From assembly GCF_008369325.1 (NCBI RefSeq), contig NZ_VOBI01000004.1, positions 62,001 to 126,000 on the forward strand: a DNA stretch of 64,000 bases, read 5' to 3'. Positions 35,699 to 43,700 of the stretch are shown piece by piece. Each line of letters starts with the position of its first letter. The first letter of the stretch is position 1. A model generated the notes under the pieces. The model saw nothing but the letters and a program-made list of their open reading frames with translations, did no database searches and was not told the DNA's origin. The position numbers and the translations under genes were made by a program. The stretch comes from Pseudomonas sp. ANT_H12B (GTDB lineage: Bacteria; Pseudomonadota; Gammaproteobacteria; Pseudomonadales; Pseudomonadaceae).

Positions 35699-36762
35699 CA
35701 GGCACCTACCTTGCCCAACTTGGCGGGATCGATGTGCAGCAAGCGGCATGCGTTTTCATAGCGAATCTTGCGCAAGTCGGCGTCGGACAACTTCAGGCCA
35801 TGGGTCAGGTCGTGACGCACGGCATCGCTACCGCCGAAGTTGCTGCCGTACAGCACATGGTCTGCACCGATGATATCGACCAACGCCTGGCGCATCGGTA
35901 CTTCATGCAGCTCAACGTCGAAGTAGAAGTTTTTCATGTACTCGAGCAGCGGCTTTTTGTTGTATTTGACGTCGAGGTTCTCGTTGGTCTTGGCCAGACG
36001 ACCGAGCTGGTACGGGACATAGCCGCCGCCATGGGTGATGTACACCTTAAGGTCAGGGAAGCGATCCAGTACGCCGCCGCAAATCAGGTTCCAGAAACAA
36101 CGGCTTTCGTCGTACTGCATGCCAACGATGGCGGTGGTTTCGTAACGGTCGTCGTTGGCGTTCTTGCCCCAGGTGACCGACTGGTTGTAGCCGTGAATAA
36201 ACATCGGCAGATCCAGATCACAGAGGGTTTTCCACACCACGTCGAGTTCCGGCGAATCGAACTCCAGGCCGCCGAAGTTGGCGCCGCCAGCGACCAGACC
36301 TTTAGCGCCCAGTACGGTGCAGGCGTAGCGCAATTCAGCCGCCGCCGCTTCTGGCGCATTCAAAGGCACGTGAGCCCAGAACATCAAGCGATCAGGAGCT
36401 GCGGAGCAGTATTCAGCCAATGTCTCGTTGACGGTACGGGCGAAAGGCACGGCGAATTCGGCTTCGGTCCAGTACATGTAGCAGTGGGACGGTACGGACA
36501 CGACCTGCAGGTTTTGTCCCGCCGCATCCATGCCAGCCAAGCGCACTTTCGGATCAGCCCAGCGCGCAAAATACTCTTCAAGCTTGGGCCCCTTGCCGGA
36601 GCGCACGGCAGCCTTACGCTCTGGCGACCCAAGACCGAGAATCCAGTCACCGACACGCAGCTTGATATCGCCATCGGCGTGCTGCTCAAAGAACGGCCCC
36701 CAGTGAGGGTGCTGGTTGTAATAGCCAGGGTGCGGTGCGTGGGCGTGAAGATCGATAAGCAT
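35698..36762 (-). CDS. Amidohydrolase 2 (ACMSD-like), second copy
   Basis: ATG 36762 (MLIDLHAHAPHPGYYNQHPH) has GAGG 9 nt upstream and begins with the HxH metal motif, so the longer frame start is rejected. In the 354-residue barrel the other metal positions are MFIHGYNQSV, YITHGGG and the GADHVLYGSNFGGSD Asp block. It may decarboxylate or hydrolyse a diterpenoid-derived intermediate. It heads the operon 36762 to 32254, with a dyad operator about 130 bp upstream. Confidence 0.85.
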   Translation of the reverse strand: MLIDLHAHAPHPGYYNQHPHWGPFFEQHADGDIKLRVGDWILGLGSPERKAAVRSGKGPKLEEYFARWADPKVRLAGMDAAGQNLQVVSVPSHCYMYWTEAEFAVPFARTVNETLAEYCSAAPDRLMFWAHVPLNAPEAAAAELRYACTVLGAKGLVAGGANFGGLEFDSPELDVVWKTLCDLDLPMFIHGYNQSVTWGKNANDDRYETTAIVGMQYDESRCFWNLICGGVLDRFPDLKVYITHGGGYVPYQLGRLAKTNENLDVKYNKKPLLEYMKNFYFDVELHEVPMRQALVDIIGADHVLYGSNFGGSDAVRHDLTHGLKLSDADLRKIRYENACRLLHIDPAKLGKVGA

Positions 36763-36890
36763 GTCTAGGTACCTCGAAGTTGGCACTTTTTGTTGGTTAT
36801 TTGTGCGGTGCCTTCACGTGGCCTGGATCAAATTGCCGCGAAAAGGGGAAGCCGACGGCTCACTGCCAAGACCAGAGCTTAAGATTAAAT

Positions 36891-36915
36891 TGAGCAGAAA
36901 TCAAAATACTGTTCA
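36891..36915. promoter_or_regulatory. Cluster operator, TGAGCA-N13-TGTTCA
   Basis: The site matches 11 of 12 half-site positions. On the minus strand TGAACA is followed after 17 nt by CAATTT. It lies in the otherwise empty 36763-37055 interval upstream of the amidohydrolase operon. Confidence 0.6.
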
Positions 36916-37055
36916 ATTTATTTTATTTGCGCGCGGAGAGGCCTGACCCAGAGCCCTCAACTCGCGTCGAAAAATGCTTAGAGGGGTCCAAAACTTCGAG
37001 TCAGCCTCGAAAAAGAGTGGAATGCAGGAGGGGAAAAATTAGCGTACGGAAACGC

Positions 37056-37085
37056 AAAGCCCCCGATAAACGGGGGCTTTTGTTT
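37056..37085. terminator. Terminator beyond the TetR gene
   Basis: The 9-bp stem AAAGCCCCC/GGGGGCTTT with a short loop is followed by TTGTTTG. It insulates the TetR gene (stop at 37109, minus) from the amidohydrolase operon. Confidence 0.8.
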
Positions 37086-37108
37086 GCGCGATGGGTAGTT
37101 CTTTAAGG

Positions 37109-37840
37109 TCAGCGGCGGGTGCGCGAGGTAGAACCCATGATCAGCGCGCCCAGGAGTTTTTTCACCCGGACCGGGAACAATCGACGCCCCGCGGCTTCTG
37201 GCACGAGGATTTCGCTCAACACGTAACGAATGATCATTTCGCAGATCAGCTCACGGTCAAGACGCACCCCGAGGCGTTCGTCCCAGTCGTCGAAAACGAT
37301 GCCCAGGCCATCCTGAAAGCGCACGATCGAATCGTGGAAAATCCGTCGGAAGAAGCCCAGCGCGTAGTCGGGTGCAACCACCAGAAGACGCCGAGCCCGA
37401 CTTTGCTCCAGGTAGTTGTCGAGATAGGCAAACAGCGCATTCAAGCGCGCTTCAGGATCACTGATGTGACCGAGTTCCTGGGACAGCGAGCTGTGAAAGC
37501 TTTCGCGCTTGTGGCGTGAAAAGGTGTCCAGCAAGTCCTCTTGCGAAGCGAAATAGCGATAAAAGGTGCCACGGGAAACGCCCGCTACCTGGCACACATC
37601 CAGGATCGAAATACGATCCGCGCCAGACATCAGCACGACTTCCTCAGTGGCTTTAAGGATGTTGGCAATGGTTTCTTCCGAACGGCGATTCGGCTTGACT
37701 TTGGTTCCTGCCACTGAGTTGGCAGCAGCACGTCGCTCGACGGGTTTAGCCGGGCTCGCCCCTGCTTCAGGTGGCGCATTTTTTTTGGGTTTGCTAGCCG
37801 GCGCTGGCGCCTCTGCTTTCTTGGGTGCGGCTTTTGGCAT
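37109..37840 (-). CDS. TetR-family regulator with Ala/Pro/Lys-rich N-terminal extension (DitK-like position)
   Basis: Residues 1-50 are a low-complexity basic tail (PKAAPKKAEAPAPASKPKKN), followed by a TetR helix-turn-helix (RRSEETIANILKATEEVVLM, ISILDVCQVAGVSRGTFYRY) and a helical ligand domain. The tail could add non-specific DNA contacts. It diverges from the CoA-ligase gene at 38024, the usual place for a CoA-ester-responsive repressor, and a TetR regulator is also part of the described dit locus. It is one candidate for the protein that binds the TGAACA-N13-TGTTCA dyads. Confidence 0.85.
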   Translation of the reverse strand: MPKAAPKKAEAPAPASKPKKNAPPEAGASPAKPVERRAAANSVAGTKVKPNRRSEETIANILKATEEVVLMSGADRISILDVCQVAGVSRGTFYRYFASQEDLLDTFSRHKRESFHSSLSQELGHISDPEARLNALFAYLDNYLEQSRARRLLVVAPDYALGFFRRIFHDSIVRFQDGLGIVFDDWDERLGVRLDRELICEMIIRYVLSEILVPEAAGRRLFPVRVKKLLGALIMGSTSRTRR

Positions 37841-38023
37841 GGCGTGACAGGCTCATGAAGAGTAAAGATTGTGCAACGTTAGCACAGGATCTGTGCATAA
37901 ATAACACTATATGTTCAACTTATTGCTAAAGACATTTAAGACGTTTGTATTTAGAATCAGATTCTCTCTTCAAAATAAAATCAGGCAACCCGACCGCTTA
38001 CGGATGCCTAAAGGAGAAAACTG

Positions 38024-39655
38024 ATGGGTAGCAGTGGAAATCCAGACACCTGGGCAGTGGGAGAACGAGACACTGTCATTGACGCGTTAGATCGCGCGGT
38101 AGCAAGGCATCCAGACAAAATATTGCTGGATTTCAGCGGTGAGTTATACACATATGCTCAGGTTGACTCACTTTCCACCAAGATGGCCAACGCACTTGCC
38201 ACCCTGGGCGTCAAGGCCGGTGAAACCGTGCTGACGATGCTGGATAACAATATCGATGCCGTCACCACCTGGCTGGCCATCAACAAGCTCTGCGCCGTGA
38301 GTGTGCCGATCAACACCGCGCTCAAGGGCGAGTTCCTCCGCCATCAGATCGCCGATACCGGCACCTCGGTGGTAATTTGCGAAGCAGCCTACCTGCCACG
38401 CATCACCCCGCTCGCCTCACAACTGCAGGACGTCCACCACATTCTTCACCGTGGCACCCTCGAAGCAGTTCCTGATTGCCCGATTCGTATTGCGCCACTG
38501 GATGAATGGCGTGGCCATGACGCCACCCCACTCGTCAATAAACCGCAACCTTCAGACCTCGCCTGCCTGATTTACACCTCGGGTACAACGGGCCCTTCCA
38601 AGGGCTGCATGATCAGCTACAACTTCATGTGCAATCTGGCGCGCCTGCAACTACGTGCCGGTCCGGCCAGTGCCGACGACGTCACCATCACGCCGCTGCC
38701 GCTGTTTCACATGAATGCGCTGTGTGTATCCATCATTGCCAGCATTCTGGTGGGCGCGCGCGCCGCCATTCTTGCGCGGTTCTCGGTCTCGAATTTCTGG
38801 CCGGAAGTGGAGCGCTCGGGCGCGACCATTGCCTCGATCCTGGGTGGCATGGGCGGCCTCCTCGCCCAGGCGCCAGATAACGAAGCGATGTTGCGCTGCG
38901 TCGGGCAGATCCATACCGCCCGTGGCAACCCTTATACCGAAGAAACCAAAAAGATCTGGCGCGAGCGCTTCGGCACCAAGCTGGTAGGCGGCAACGGCTA
39001 TGGCCTGACCGAAGCCTGCGTTATCACTTCGCTGGCTGCCGGGGAATACGCCGCGCCCGGCTCGTCGGGTAAACGTATTGCAGATTTTGACGTTAGGATC
39101 GTCGACGACCTCGATCAGGAAGTACCGCCCAACTCCCCTGGCGAAATCGTGGTGCGCCCGCTCCGTCCCGACATCATGTTCCAGGGCTACTGGCGTCGTC
39201 CGGAGGATACCCAGAAGCTGATGCGCAACATGTGGTTCCACACCGGCGACGTTGGCAAATTCGATGATGATGGCTTCTTCTACTTTGTCGACCGCAAGAA
39301 GGACTACATGCGTCGCAGGGGGGAGAACATTTCCAGCTTTGAAATGGAAGCAGCCTTTGCTTCTCACCCGGCACTGGCCGAAGTGGCGGTGCATGCCGTG
39401 CCTTCTGATAAAGGCGAGGATGATGTGAAGGTGACTGCCGTACTGCATGAAGGCGTGACGCTAGACCCGGAGCAGCTGTTCCATTGGGCCACCGACTCGG
39501 TGCCCTACTATGCCTTGCCGCGCTACATCGAGTTTCGCAGCAGCTTGCCGAAAAACCCGCAGGGTCGGGTGTTGAAGTATCTGCTGCGCGATGAAGGTAA
39601 AACCGCCGCCACCTGGGATCTGGAAACCACATCGATCGTGGTGTCCAAAAAGTAA
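38024..39655 (+). CDS. Acyl-CoA synthetase (AMP-forming CoA ligase), DitJ/TdtL-like
   Basis: ATG 38024 follows AAGGAG. The 543-residue adenylating enzyme has the P-loop YTSGTTGPSKG (residues 184-194), GNGYGLTEACV, FHTGDVGKFDDDGFFYFVDR, DYMRRRGENISS and the C-terminal catalytic Lys in PKNPQGRVLKYLLRD. It activates a carboxylic acid to its CoA thioester via an acyl-AMP. In this context the substrate should be a resin acid or an early ring-cleavage product. It is the only CoA ligase seen in the window and therefore a likely entry point to the CoA-dependent half of the pathway. Confidence 0.9.
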   Translation: MGSSGNPDTWAVGERDTVIDALDRAVARHPDKILLDFSGELYTYAQVDSLSTKMANALATLGVKAGETVLTMLDNNIDAVTTWLAINKLCAVSVPINTALKGEFLRHQIADTGTSVVICEAAYLPRITPLASQLQDVHHILHRGTLEAVPDCPIRIAPLDEWRGHDATPLVNKPQPSDLACLIYTSGTTGPSKGCMISYNFMCNLARLQLRAGPASADDVTITPLPLFHMNALCVSIIASILVGARAAILARFSVSNFWPEVERSGATIASILGGMGGLLAQAPDNEAMLRCVGQIHTARGNPYTEETKKIWRERFGTKLVGGNGYGLTEACVITSLAAGEYAAPGSSGKRIADFDVRIVDDLDQEVPPNSPGEIVVRPLRPDIMFQGYWRRPEDTQKLMRNMWFHTGDVGKFDDDGFFYFVDRKKDYMRRRGENISSFEMEAAFASHPALAEVAVHAVPSDKGEDDVKVTAVLHEGVTLDPEQLFHWATDSVPYYALPRYIEFRSSLPKNPQGRVLKYLLRDEGKTAATWDLETTSIVVSKK

Positions 39656-39690
39656 CGGTCCTGCCCGGTATGTCTCGTCGATCCAACGTC

Positions 39691-39716
39691 GAAAGCCCGC
39701 TTTGAAGCGGGCTTTC
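39691..39716 (+). terminator. Terminator after the CoA ligase gene
   Basis: GAAAGCCCGC and GCGGGCTTTC pair across a 6-nt loop, 35 bp after the ligase stop codon. Confidence 0.8.
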
Positions 39717-39742
39717 GCGTCTCTTGGGCCTGGAGCCTTCTT

Positions 39743-39770
39743 TGCAGGAGCGAGCTTGCTCGCTCCTGCA
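39743..39770. repeat. Pseudomonas REP-type palindrome
   Basis: The arms GCAGGAGCGAGC and GCTCGCTCCTGC are separated by TT. It is the common GAGCGAGC-type extragenic repeat of fluorescent pseudomonads, here between convergent genes. Confidence 0.75.
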
Positions 39771-39783
39771 TCAACCGGGGTAA

Positions 39784-40584
39784 TCAATACTCGCGCACGG
39801 GAATGCCTTTGGGGCGGGAGTTGTAACCGGGTAAGTGCAGGCCACCATCGACGTGAATGGTCTCGCCAGTGATAAAGCGCGACATCTCCGAAGCGAGGAA
39901 TACCACCACCGGCCCGATATCAGCTTCAGGCTCGCCACAGCGCCCCAACGGACGCATCGAAGCGGACATTTCGGCAAACCCCGGGTTCTCTGCAGCGAGT
40001 TTGTGAAAGGTCGCACCCATCGCAGTCGGTGCGATGGCATTGGTTCGAATGTTGAACCGCCCCCATTCAGAAGCCGCGCTACGAGTCAGCCCCACGATCG
40101 CTGCCTTTGCCGTGTTGTAGTCGCCGTGCAACCAGGCGCCGATCTCGATATCGATGGAATAGAAGTTGATAATCTTGCCGCCGCCTCTCGCTTTCATGTG
40201 GGGCAGTGCGGCTTTCATCGCCCACCAGGCCGCCCACACTGTAGAACCGAGGGTTTTCTCCAGCATCGCGTCGGTTTTTTCTTCCAGAAGGACATTGGGT
40301 GTTGGCGCAAAGGCGTTGTTAACCAATATGTCCAGACCACCGAACTGATCAACGGCCAATTGCACGGCAGCTTCGATATCGGCCTTGCTGCACACGTCGG
40401 TCTTGATGAACACCGCTTGGGCACCCAGCGCTTTGAGTTCGGCGACTATGGCCTCGCCACTGGTGACATCCAGCTCGGCGACCACCACAGCAGCGCCCTC
40501 TTTGGCAAAGTTCAGCGCGATACCGCGGCCTATTCCGCCACCTGCACCGGTAATCAACGCGACCTGTTCGTTTAGCAGTGCCAT
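39784..40584 (-). CDS. Short-chain dehydrogenase
   Basis: ATG 40584 has GGAG 7 nt upstream; GTG 40590 lies inside that site. The 266-residue SDR has TGAGGGIGRG, LVNNAFAP, catalytic Tyr/Lys in YNTAKAAI and ends ETIHVDGGLHLPGYN. The Asp of AELDVTSGEA after the second strand points to NAD+. It would oxidise a hydroxyl on the diterpenoid skeleton. It diverges from the DUF2889 gene across a shared dyad operator at 40610. Confidence 0.87.
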   Translation of the reverse strand: MALLNEQVALITGAGGGIGRGIALNFAKEGAAVVVAELDVTSGEAIVAELKALGAQAVFIKTDVCSKADIEAAVQLAVDQFGGLDILVNNAFAPTPNVLLEEKTDAMLEKTLGSTVWAAWWAMKAALPHMKARGGGKIINFYSIDIEIGAWLHGDYNTAKAAIVGLTRSAASEWGRFNIRTNAIAPTAMGATFHKLAAENPGFAEMSASMRPLGRCGEPEADIGPVVVFLASEMSRFITGETIHVDGGLHLPGYNSRPKGIPVREY

Positions 40585-40609
40585 AGCCACTCCATTTCTT
40601 GTTTTTTAG

Positions 40610-40634
40610 TGAACATTTTTGGTTATAGTGTTCA
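40610..40634. promoter_or_regulatory. Cluster operator, TGAACA-N13-TGTTCA (perfect)
   Basis: This is the best copy of the dyad, with both half-sites perfect. It lies between divergent genes starting at 40584 (minus) and 40686 (plus), so one site could control both. Confidence 0.7.
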
Positions 40635-40685
40635 AATATAGCTGATTTCGTCAGCCTGAACAGCATTGAAGCAAGGATATTGAGG

Positions 40686-41426
40686 ATGAGTGTATTTCGT
40701 CGCCGCGTAGACATCATTGCTCATCCCGGCAATGGCACGGGCGAAGTCCGAGCCGCGCTGGAAGACGACTTCCACCACTTCCGTGTCTGGGTCTGCCACC
40801 ATCAAGGTGAAGTCACCGCCATTGGCGGCGAAGCGCTTCGCTACCCTTATTCCTTGTGCCCTCAGGCTTGCGATCAATTACAGCACCTGGTGGGCATGAA
40901 ACTGGACCGGATAGCCCACTCGGTCACCCGTCAGACCGATGCCAGTCATCAATGCACCCATCTGCTGGACCTCGCGGGCCTCGCTGTCGCGGCGGCCGCT
41001 CGAGGCCCCCACCAGCGCCGTTATGACATCAACGTCGGCCAGCGTATTGCCAATCACACTCGCGCTACGTTGCTGTGCGACGGCGTTGAAAAGCTGAGCT
41101 GGGAAGTCGATGGCACCCTGATCGAAAGACCAGCCCCCTACTGCGGCATCAACCTTCGCGAAGGTATGGCACGCTGGGCACTGAGCACCCTCAATGAAGA
41201 AGCCGCCGAAGCGGCTCTTTTGCTTCGCCGCTGCACCCTGATTTCGATGGGGCGTGCGTACAACCTCGACGCCCAGATTCACGCCGCTACCAGCGCCCTC
41301 TGCTACAGCCAGCAACCCGAACGTGCGGAGCAGGCACTGCGCATGAAAGGCTCGACTCTGGATTTCAGCCACGAGCAGCTCAAGTTGTGCGCAGAGGATC
41401 AGCAATGGCTGAGACAACAGCAATAG
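40686..41426 (+). CDS. DUF2889-family protein
   Basis: ATG 40686 follows AAGGA at 9 nt. The 246-residue protein (VFRRRVDIIAHPGNGTGEVR, ALEDDFHHFRVWVCHHQGEV, YPYSLCPQACDQLQHLVGMK) belongs to DUF2889, a family without known activity that recurs in aromatic, steroid and terpenoid degradation clusters. It has several conserved Cys and His residues but no transmembrane segment. A role in handling CoA or ring-oxidised intermediates is plausible but unproven. Confidence 0.75.
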   Translation: MSVFRRRVDIIAHPGNGTGEVRAALEDDFHHFRVWVCHHQGEVTAIGGEALRYPYSLCPQACDQLQHLVGMKLDRIAHSVTRQTDASHQCTHLLDLAGLAVAAAARGPHQRRYDINVGQRIANHTRATLLCDGVEKLSWEVDGTLIERPAPYCGINLREGMARWALSTLNEEAAEAALLLRRCTLISMGRAYNLDAQIHAATSALCYSQQPERAEQALRMKGSTLDFSHEQLKLCAEDQQWLRQQQ

Positions 41427-41510
41427 CCGCTTCGCTCTTGCGTCAAGAACAGAGCGGCCAATGCCTTCAAGGTACGGCGATCCGGGTTCAAACCAGACCG
41501 CCGGTACGAA

Positions 41511-42086
41511 CTAGAGGAAGACGGCCAGATTGGGTGTTCCAAGCACCGCCTGGTCAATGATGACTTCGCGCCGCGCCAACTTGAATCCCACTTCACTCAG
41601 GCGCAGCACATCACGCCGTTCGCCACTGATAATGTCGACGTGGTGGTCCTTGAACCGGCTACGGGTCAGCAGCAGGTAACTGGTCACCACAAACTCATCG
41701 CTCTTGTCGGTTTCTTCGACAAACACGTTGGTCACCAGACGTCGGGTACGCGAAGGAGGATCTTCCGCCCAGGCACTTTTGCCGGACAGGCGCAGGATTC
41801 GGCCCATGATCGAGCGGTAGTCATCGTGGTAATGCTGAACGCTGCGCACGATGGTGGTTTTCAACTCGGCGGCCAAGCGCGTCTGGCGTAGCGGCACTGT
41901 GTACACCAGGTCGGTGTCCAGGCGTTCGGCCCACTCCTGCAGGCGAATCTGGTCCAGCAGCGTGGCTTCCTCGTAGAGAAAGGTCACCACATCGTTGTAA
42001 ATCGGCGAGCCTACCGGTACTCGCTTGGTACCGACTGGGGAACCCGGCTGGATATCCTCCACACCGCGTTGTTGAACCTGAGCCAT
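41511..42086 (-). CDS. ditA2: Ring-hydroxylating dioxygenase beta subunit
   Basis: The 191-residue protein has the cone-shaped NTF2-like fold of Rieske oxygenase small subunits (VVTFLYEEATLLDQIRLQEW, RILRLSGKSAWAEDPPSRTR, RLVTNVFVEETDKSDEFVVT, SYLLLTRSR). The subunit is structural and completes the alpha3-beta3 hexamer. It follows the alpha-subunit gene by 90 bp on the same strand. Named by family and by the matching layout of the described diterpenoid dioxygenase locus. Confidence 0.85.
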   Translation of the reverse strand: MAQVQQRGVEDIQPGSPVGTKRVPVGSPIYNDVVTFLYEEATLLDQIRLQEWAERLDTDLVYTVPLRQTRLAAELKTTIVRSVQHYHDDYRSIMGRILRLSGKSAWAEDPPSRTRRLVTNVFVEETDKSDEFVVTSYLLLTRSRFKDHHVDIISGERRDVLRLSEVGFKLARREVIIDQAVLGTPNLAVFL

Positions 42087-42176
42087 GAGTCATTCCCTCA
42101 CTTTTATTCTTGTTAATGCGGTTTCCAGCAACTGCGGCCCCTCAGGACCGCAGTCATACCAGGCGTAACAGACGCT

Positions 42177-43577
42177 TTACTTGTCGTCCGATGCAGTCAT
42201 CAGCTCATGCCAGTACAACCACCAGTGCCACTGGGTATCGTCCTTGGTGAAACCTTCGTTGACGATGCCCGGGCCAGGCCAGCCTTCCGGCGCCCCCGTT
42301 TCAAAGACTGCCTGGTACTTCATCGTGCTCTTGCGGCCCATCGCCCCCTTGGCAGCCAGCGTCATGTGCGGCCAGGTATCGGAGTCATCCTGCTCGACCA
42401 TGCCGGACGTGCCGAACAGCTGGATGGTTTGCTTGAGCATCTTGTCGCGCAATTCCGGGGAAGCGTCTTTCTCGGCAAATACCCAGTTGACGAACTCGAG
42501 CTTGTCCGGACCTTGCGGCACGTAGGCGTGCAGGGTCATCGAGCCGACGACAGTGCCATCCGGCTGCGGAATGTAGACAAAACCGAAAAGAATGTTCGGG
42601 AACATTCCACCGACTTGCGGCGGCATGCTGGTGAGCACTTTCAACTGATCTTCGGTCAAGTTGCGTGCCAGCTGTTCGACCATGTCGGCGGTCATGCCGG
42701 CAGGCGGCAATGCTTCGAGCTTCTGCTGCACACTCAACTCTGCCGGATCGAGGCCGGTCAGGCGCTTGATCTTGCGCGCCAGGTCGATGCAGCGCAGGGC
42801 ATGGCCATGGGGCGAGCTGATTTCAACTCCGATCATTTCCGGGCTGAGGTCGGCTGTTTCACCCTCGCCTTTCTTGGCGTAATTGCCCACTTCGCCCAGC
42901 CAACGGTGCAAGGTCAGTGTGTGGAAACCGTCAGCCGCCGATTGCTCGCCAGCCGTTTTCCAGTTGGCGTTAACGATAAAGCGCTGCGGTGGGCCGAGTA
43001 CTTCCATGCCCTTGTCGGAGCGGCAGAACAGCATGTCGTAATACCACTTGGCATCGCCGAGGAATTCGTCAAACGACGGCCCATCGATATTCCAGGTCGC
43101 AAAGACCAGACCGCCGTACAGCGTGACCCGTGCCTTTTTCAGGCCCAGTTCTTCTTTTGGCAGCATCTTGCCGTGCATGCACTCACGCTCGACGGGTGAG
43201 CCGACAAAGTCGCCATTCGGGCGGAAGGCCCAGCCGTGGTAGATGCATTTATGAATTTGCGTGTTGCCACAATCGGCGGTGCTGATGCGCATGCCGCGGT
43301 GCGGGCACACATTGAGGTTTACAAACACCTCGCCCTCTTTACCACGGGCAACAATGACCGAGTCGGAGCCCAGGTCGCGGACCATGAAGTCCCCGGAATT
43401 GGGGATCTCCGACTCGTGACCCAGGAGTACCCAGATCTTGCCGAAGATTTTTTCCATCTCCAGCTCGTAGATTTCGCGGTCAGACAACACGCGCATTTGT
43501 ACTTCACGGCTAGAGGGATAGATGAGGTCAGAGACCTTGGTTCCATCAGACAATACGGGGCTTGTTCTTGTTAGCAT
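42177..43577 (-). CDS. ditA1: Ring-hydroxylating dioxygenase alpha subunit (diterpenoid dioxygenase)
   Basis: The 466-residue Rieske oxygenase large subunit carries the [2Fe-2S] ligands C91, H93, C111 and H114 (CPHRGMRIST, CIYHGWAFRP). The mononuclear iron is held by H219 and H224 in ADGFHTLTLHRW, preceded by the bridging D216, with a late Asp near QDDSDTW. In the characterised pathway DitA dihydroxylates 7-oxodehydroabietic acid at C11/C12 before ring cleavage. Assignment rests on subunit type, the separated ferredoxin gene and neighbouring ditC/ditR homologues; substrate identity is inferred. A dyad operator lies 48-72 bp upstream. Confidence 0.87.
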   Translation of the reverse strand: MLTRTSPVLSDGTKVSDLIYPSSREVQMRVLSDREIYELEMEKIFGKIWVLLGHESEIPNSGDFMVRDLGSDSVIVARGKEGEVFVNLNVCPHRGMRISTADCGNTQIHKCIYHGWAFRPNGDFVGSPVERECMHGKMLPKEELGLKKARVTLYGGLVFATWNIDGPSFDEFLGDAKWYYDMLFCRSDKGMEVLGPPQRFIVNANWKTAGEQSAADGFHTLTLHRWLGEVGNYAKKGEGETADLSPEMIGVEISSPHGHALRCIDLARKIKRLTGLDPAELSVQQKLEALPPAGMTADMVEQLARNLTEDQLKVLTSMPPQVGGMFPNILFGFVYIPQPDGTVVGSMTLHAYVPQGPDKLEFVNWVFAEKDASPELRDKMLKQTIQLFGTSGMVEQDDSDTWPHMTLAAKGAMGRKSTMKYQAVFETGAPEGWPGPGIVNEGFTKDDTQWHWWLYWHELMTASDDK

Positions 43578-43624
43578 GATTGCCTCCTGATCAGAGCGTC
43601 ACGACAGTAGTCGCAGCGAAATAT

Positions 43625-43649
43625 AAGACACTTTCTCTATTTATGTACA
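43625..43649. promoter_or_regulatory. Cluster operator/promoter of ditA1, AAGACA-N13-TGTACA
   Basis: The dyad carries the half-sites in the shared 6-13-6 geometry. On the minus strand TGTACA is followed after 17 nt by TTATAT, which looks like an overlapping -35/-10 promoter for ditA1A2. Confidence 0.6.
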
Positions 43650-43651
43650 TA

Positions 43652-43680
43652 GAATTCACTTTGTACTTGTAAGTGAATTC
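43652..43680. promoter_or_regulatory. Second dyad upstream of ditA1
   Basis: GAATTCACTT and AAGTGAATTC are perfect 10-bp arms around a 9-nt spacer, immediately upstream of the 43625 operator on the ditA1 side and 20 bp after the FAH gene stop. It could be an activator site (for example DitR) or the FAH-gene terminator. Confidence 0.5.
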
Positions 43681-43700
43681 TTCCGTCATTCACGTACGCG

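Noticed and set aside
35686..36768. 360-codon open frame on the plus strand opposite the amidohydrolase
   Set aside because: Mirror of the 35698 gene with no start signal or motif; a codon-bias artefact.
37890..37915. Further copy of the TGAACA-N13-TGTTCA dyad upstream of the CoA ligase
   Set aside because: TGTGCA and TGTTCA are present but with a 14-nt gap and the wrong left half-site, so it was not counted.
42207..43199. Long plus-strand open frame opposite ditA1
   Set aside because: Antisense shadow of a high-GC gene; it has no family signature, and the opposite frame carries all the Rieske motifs.
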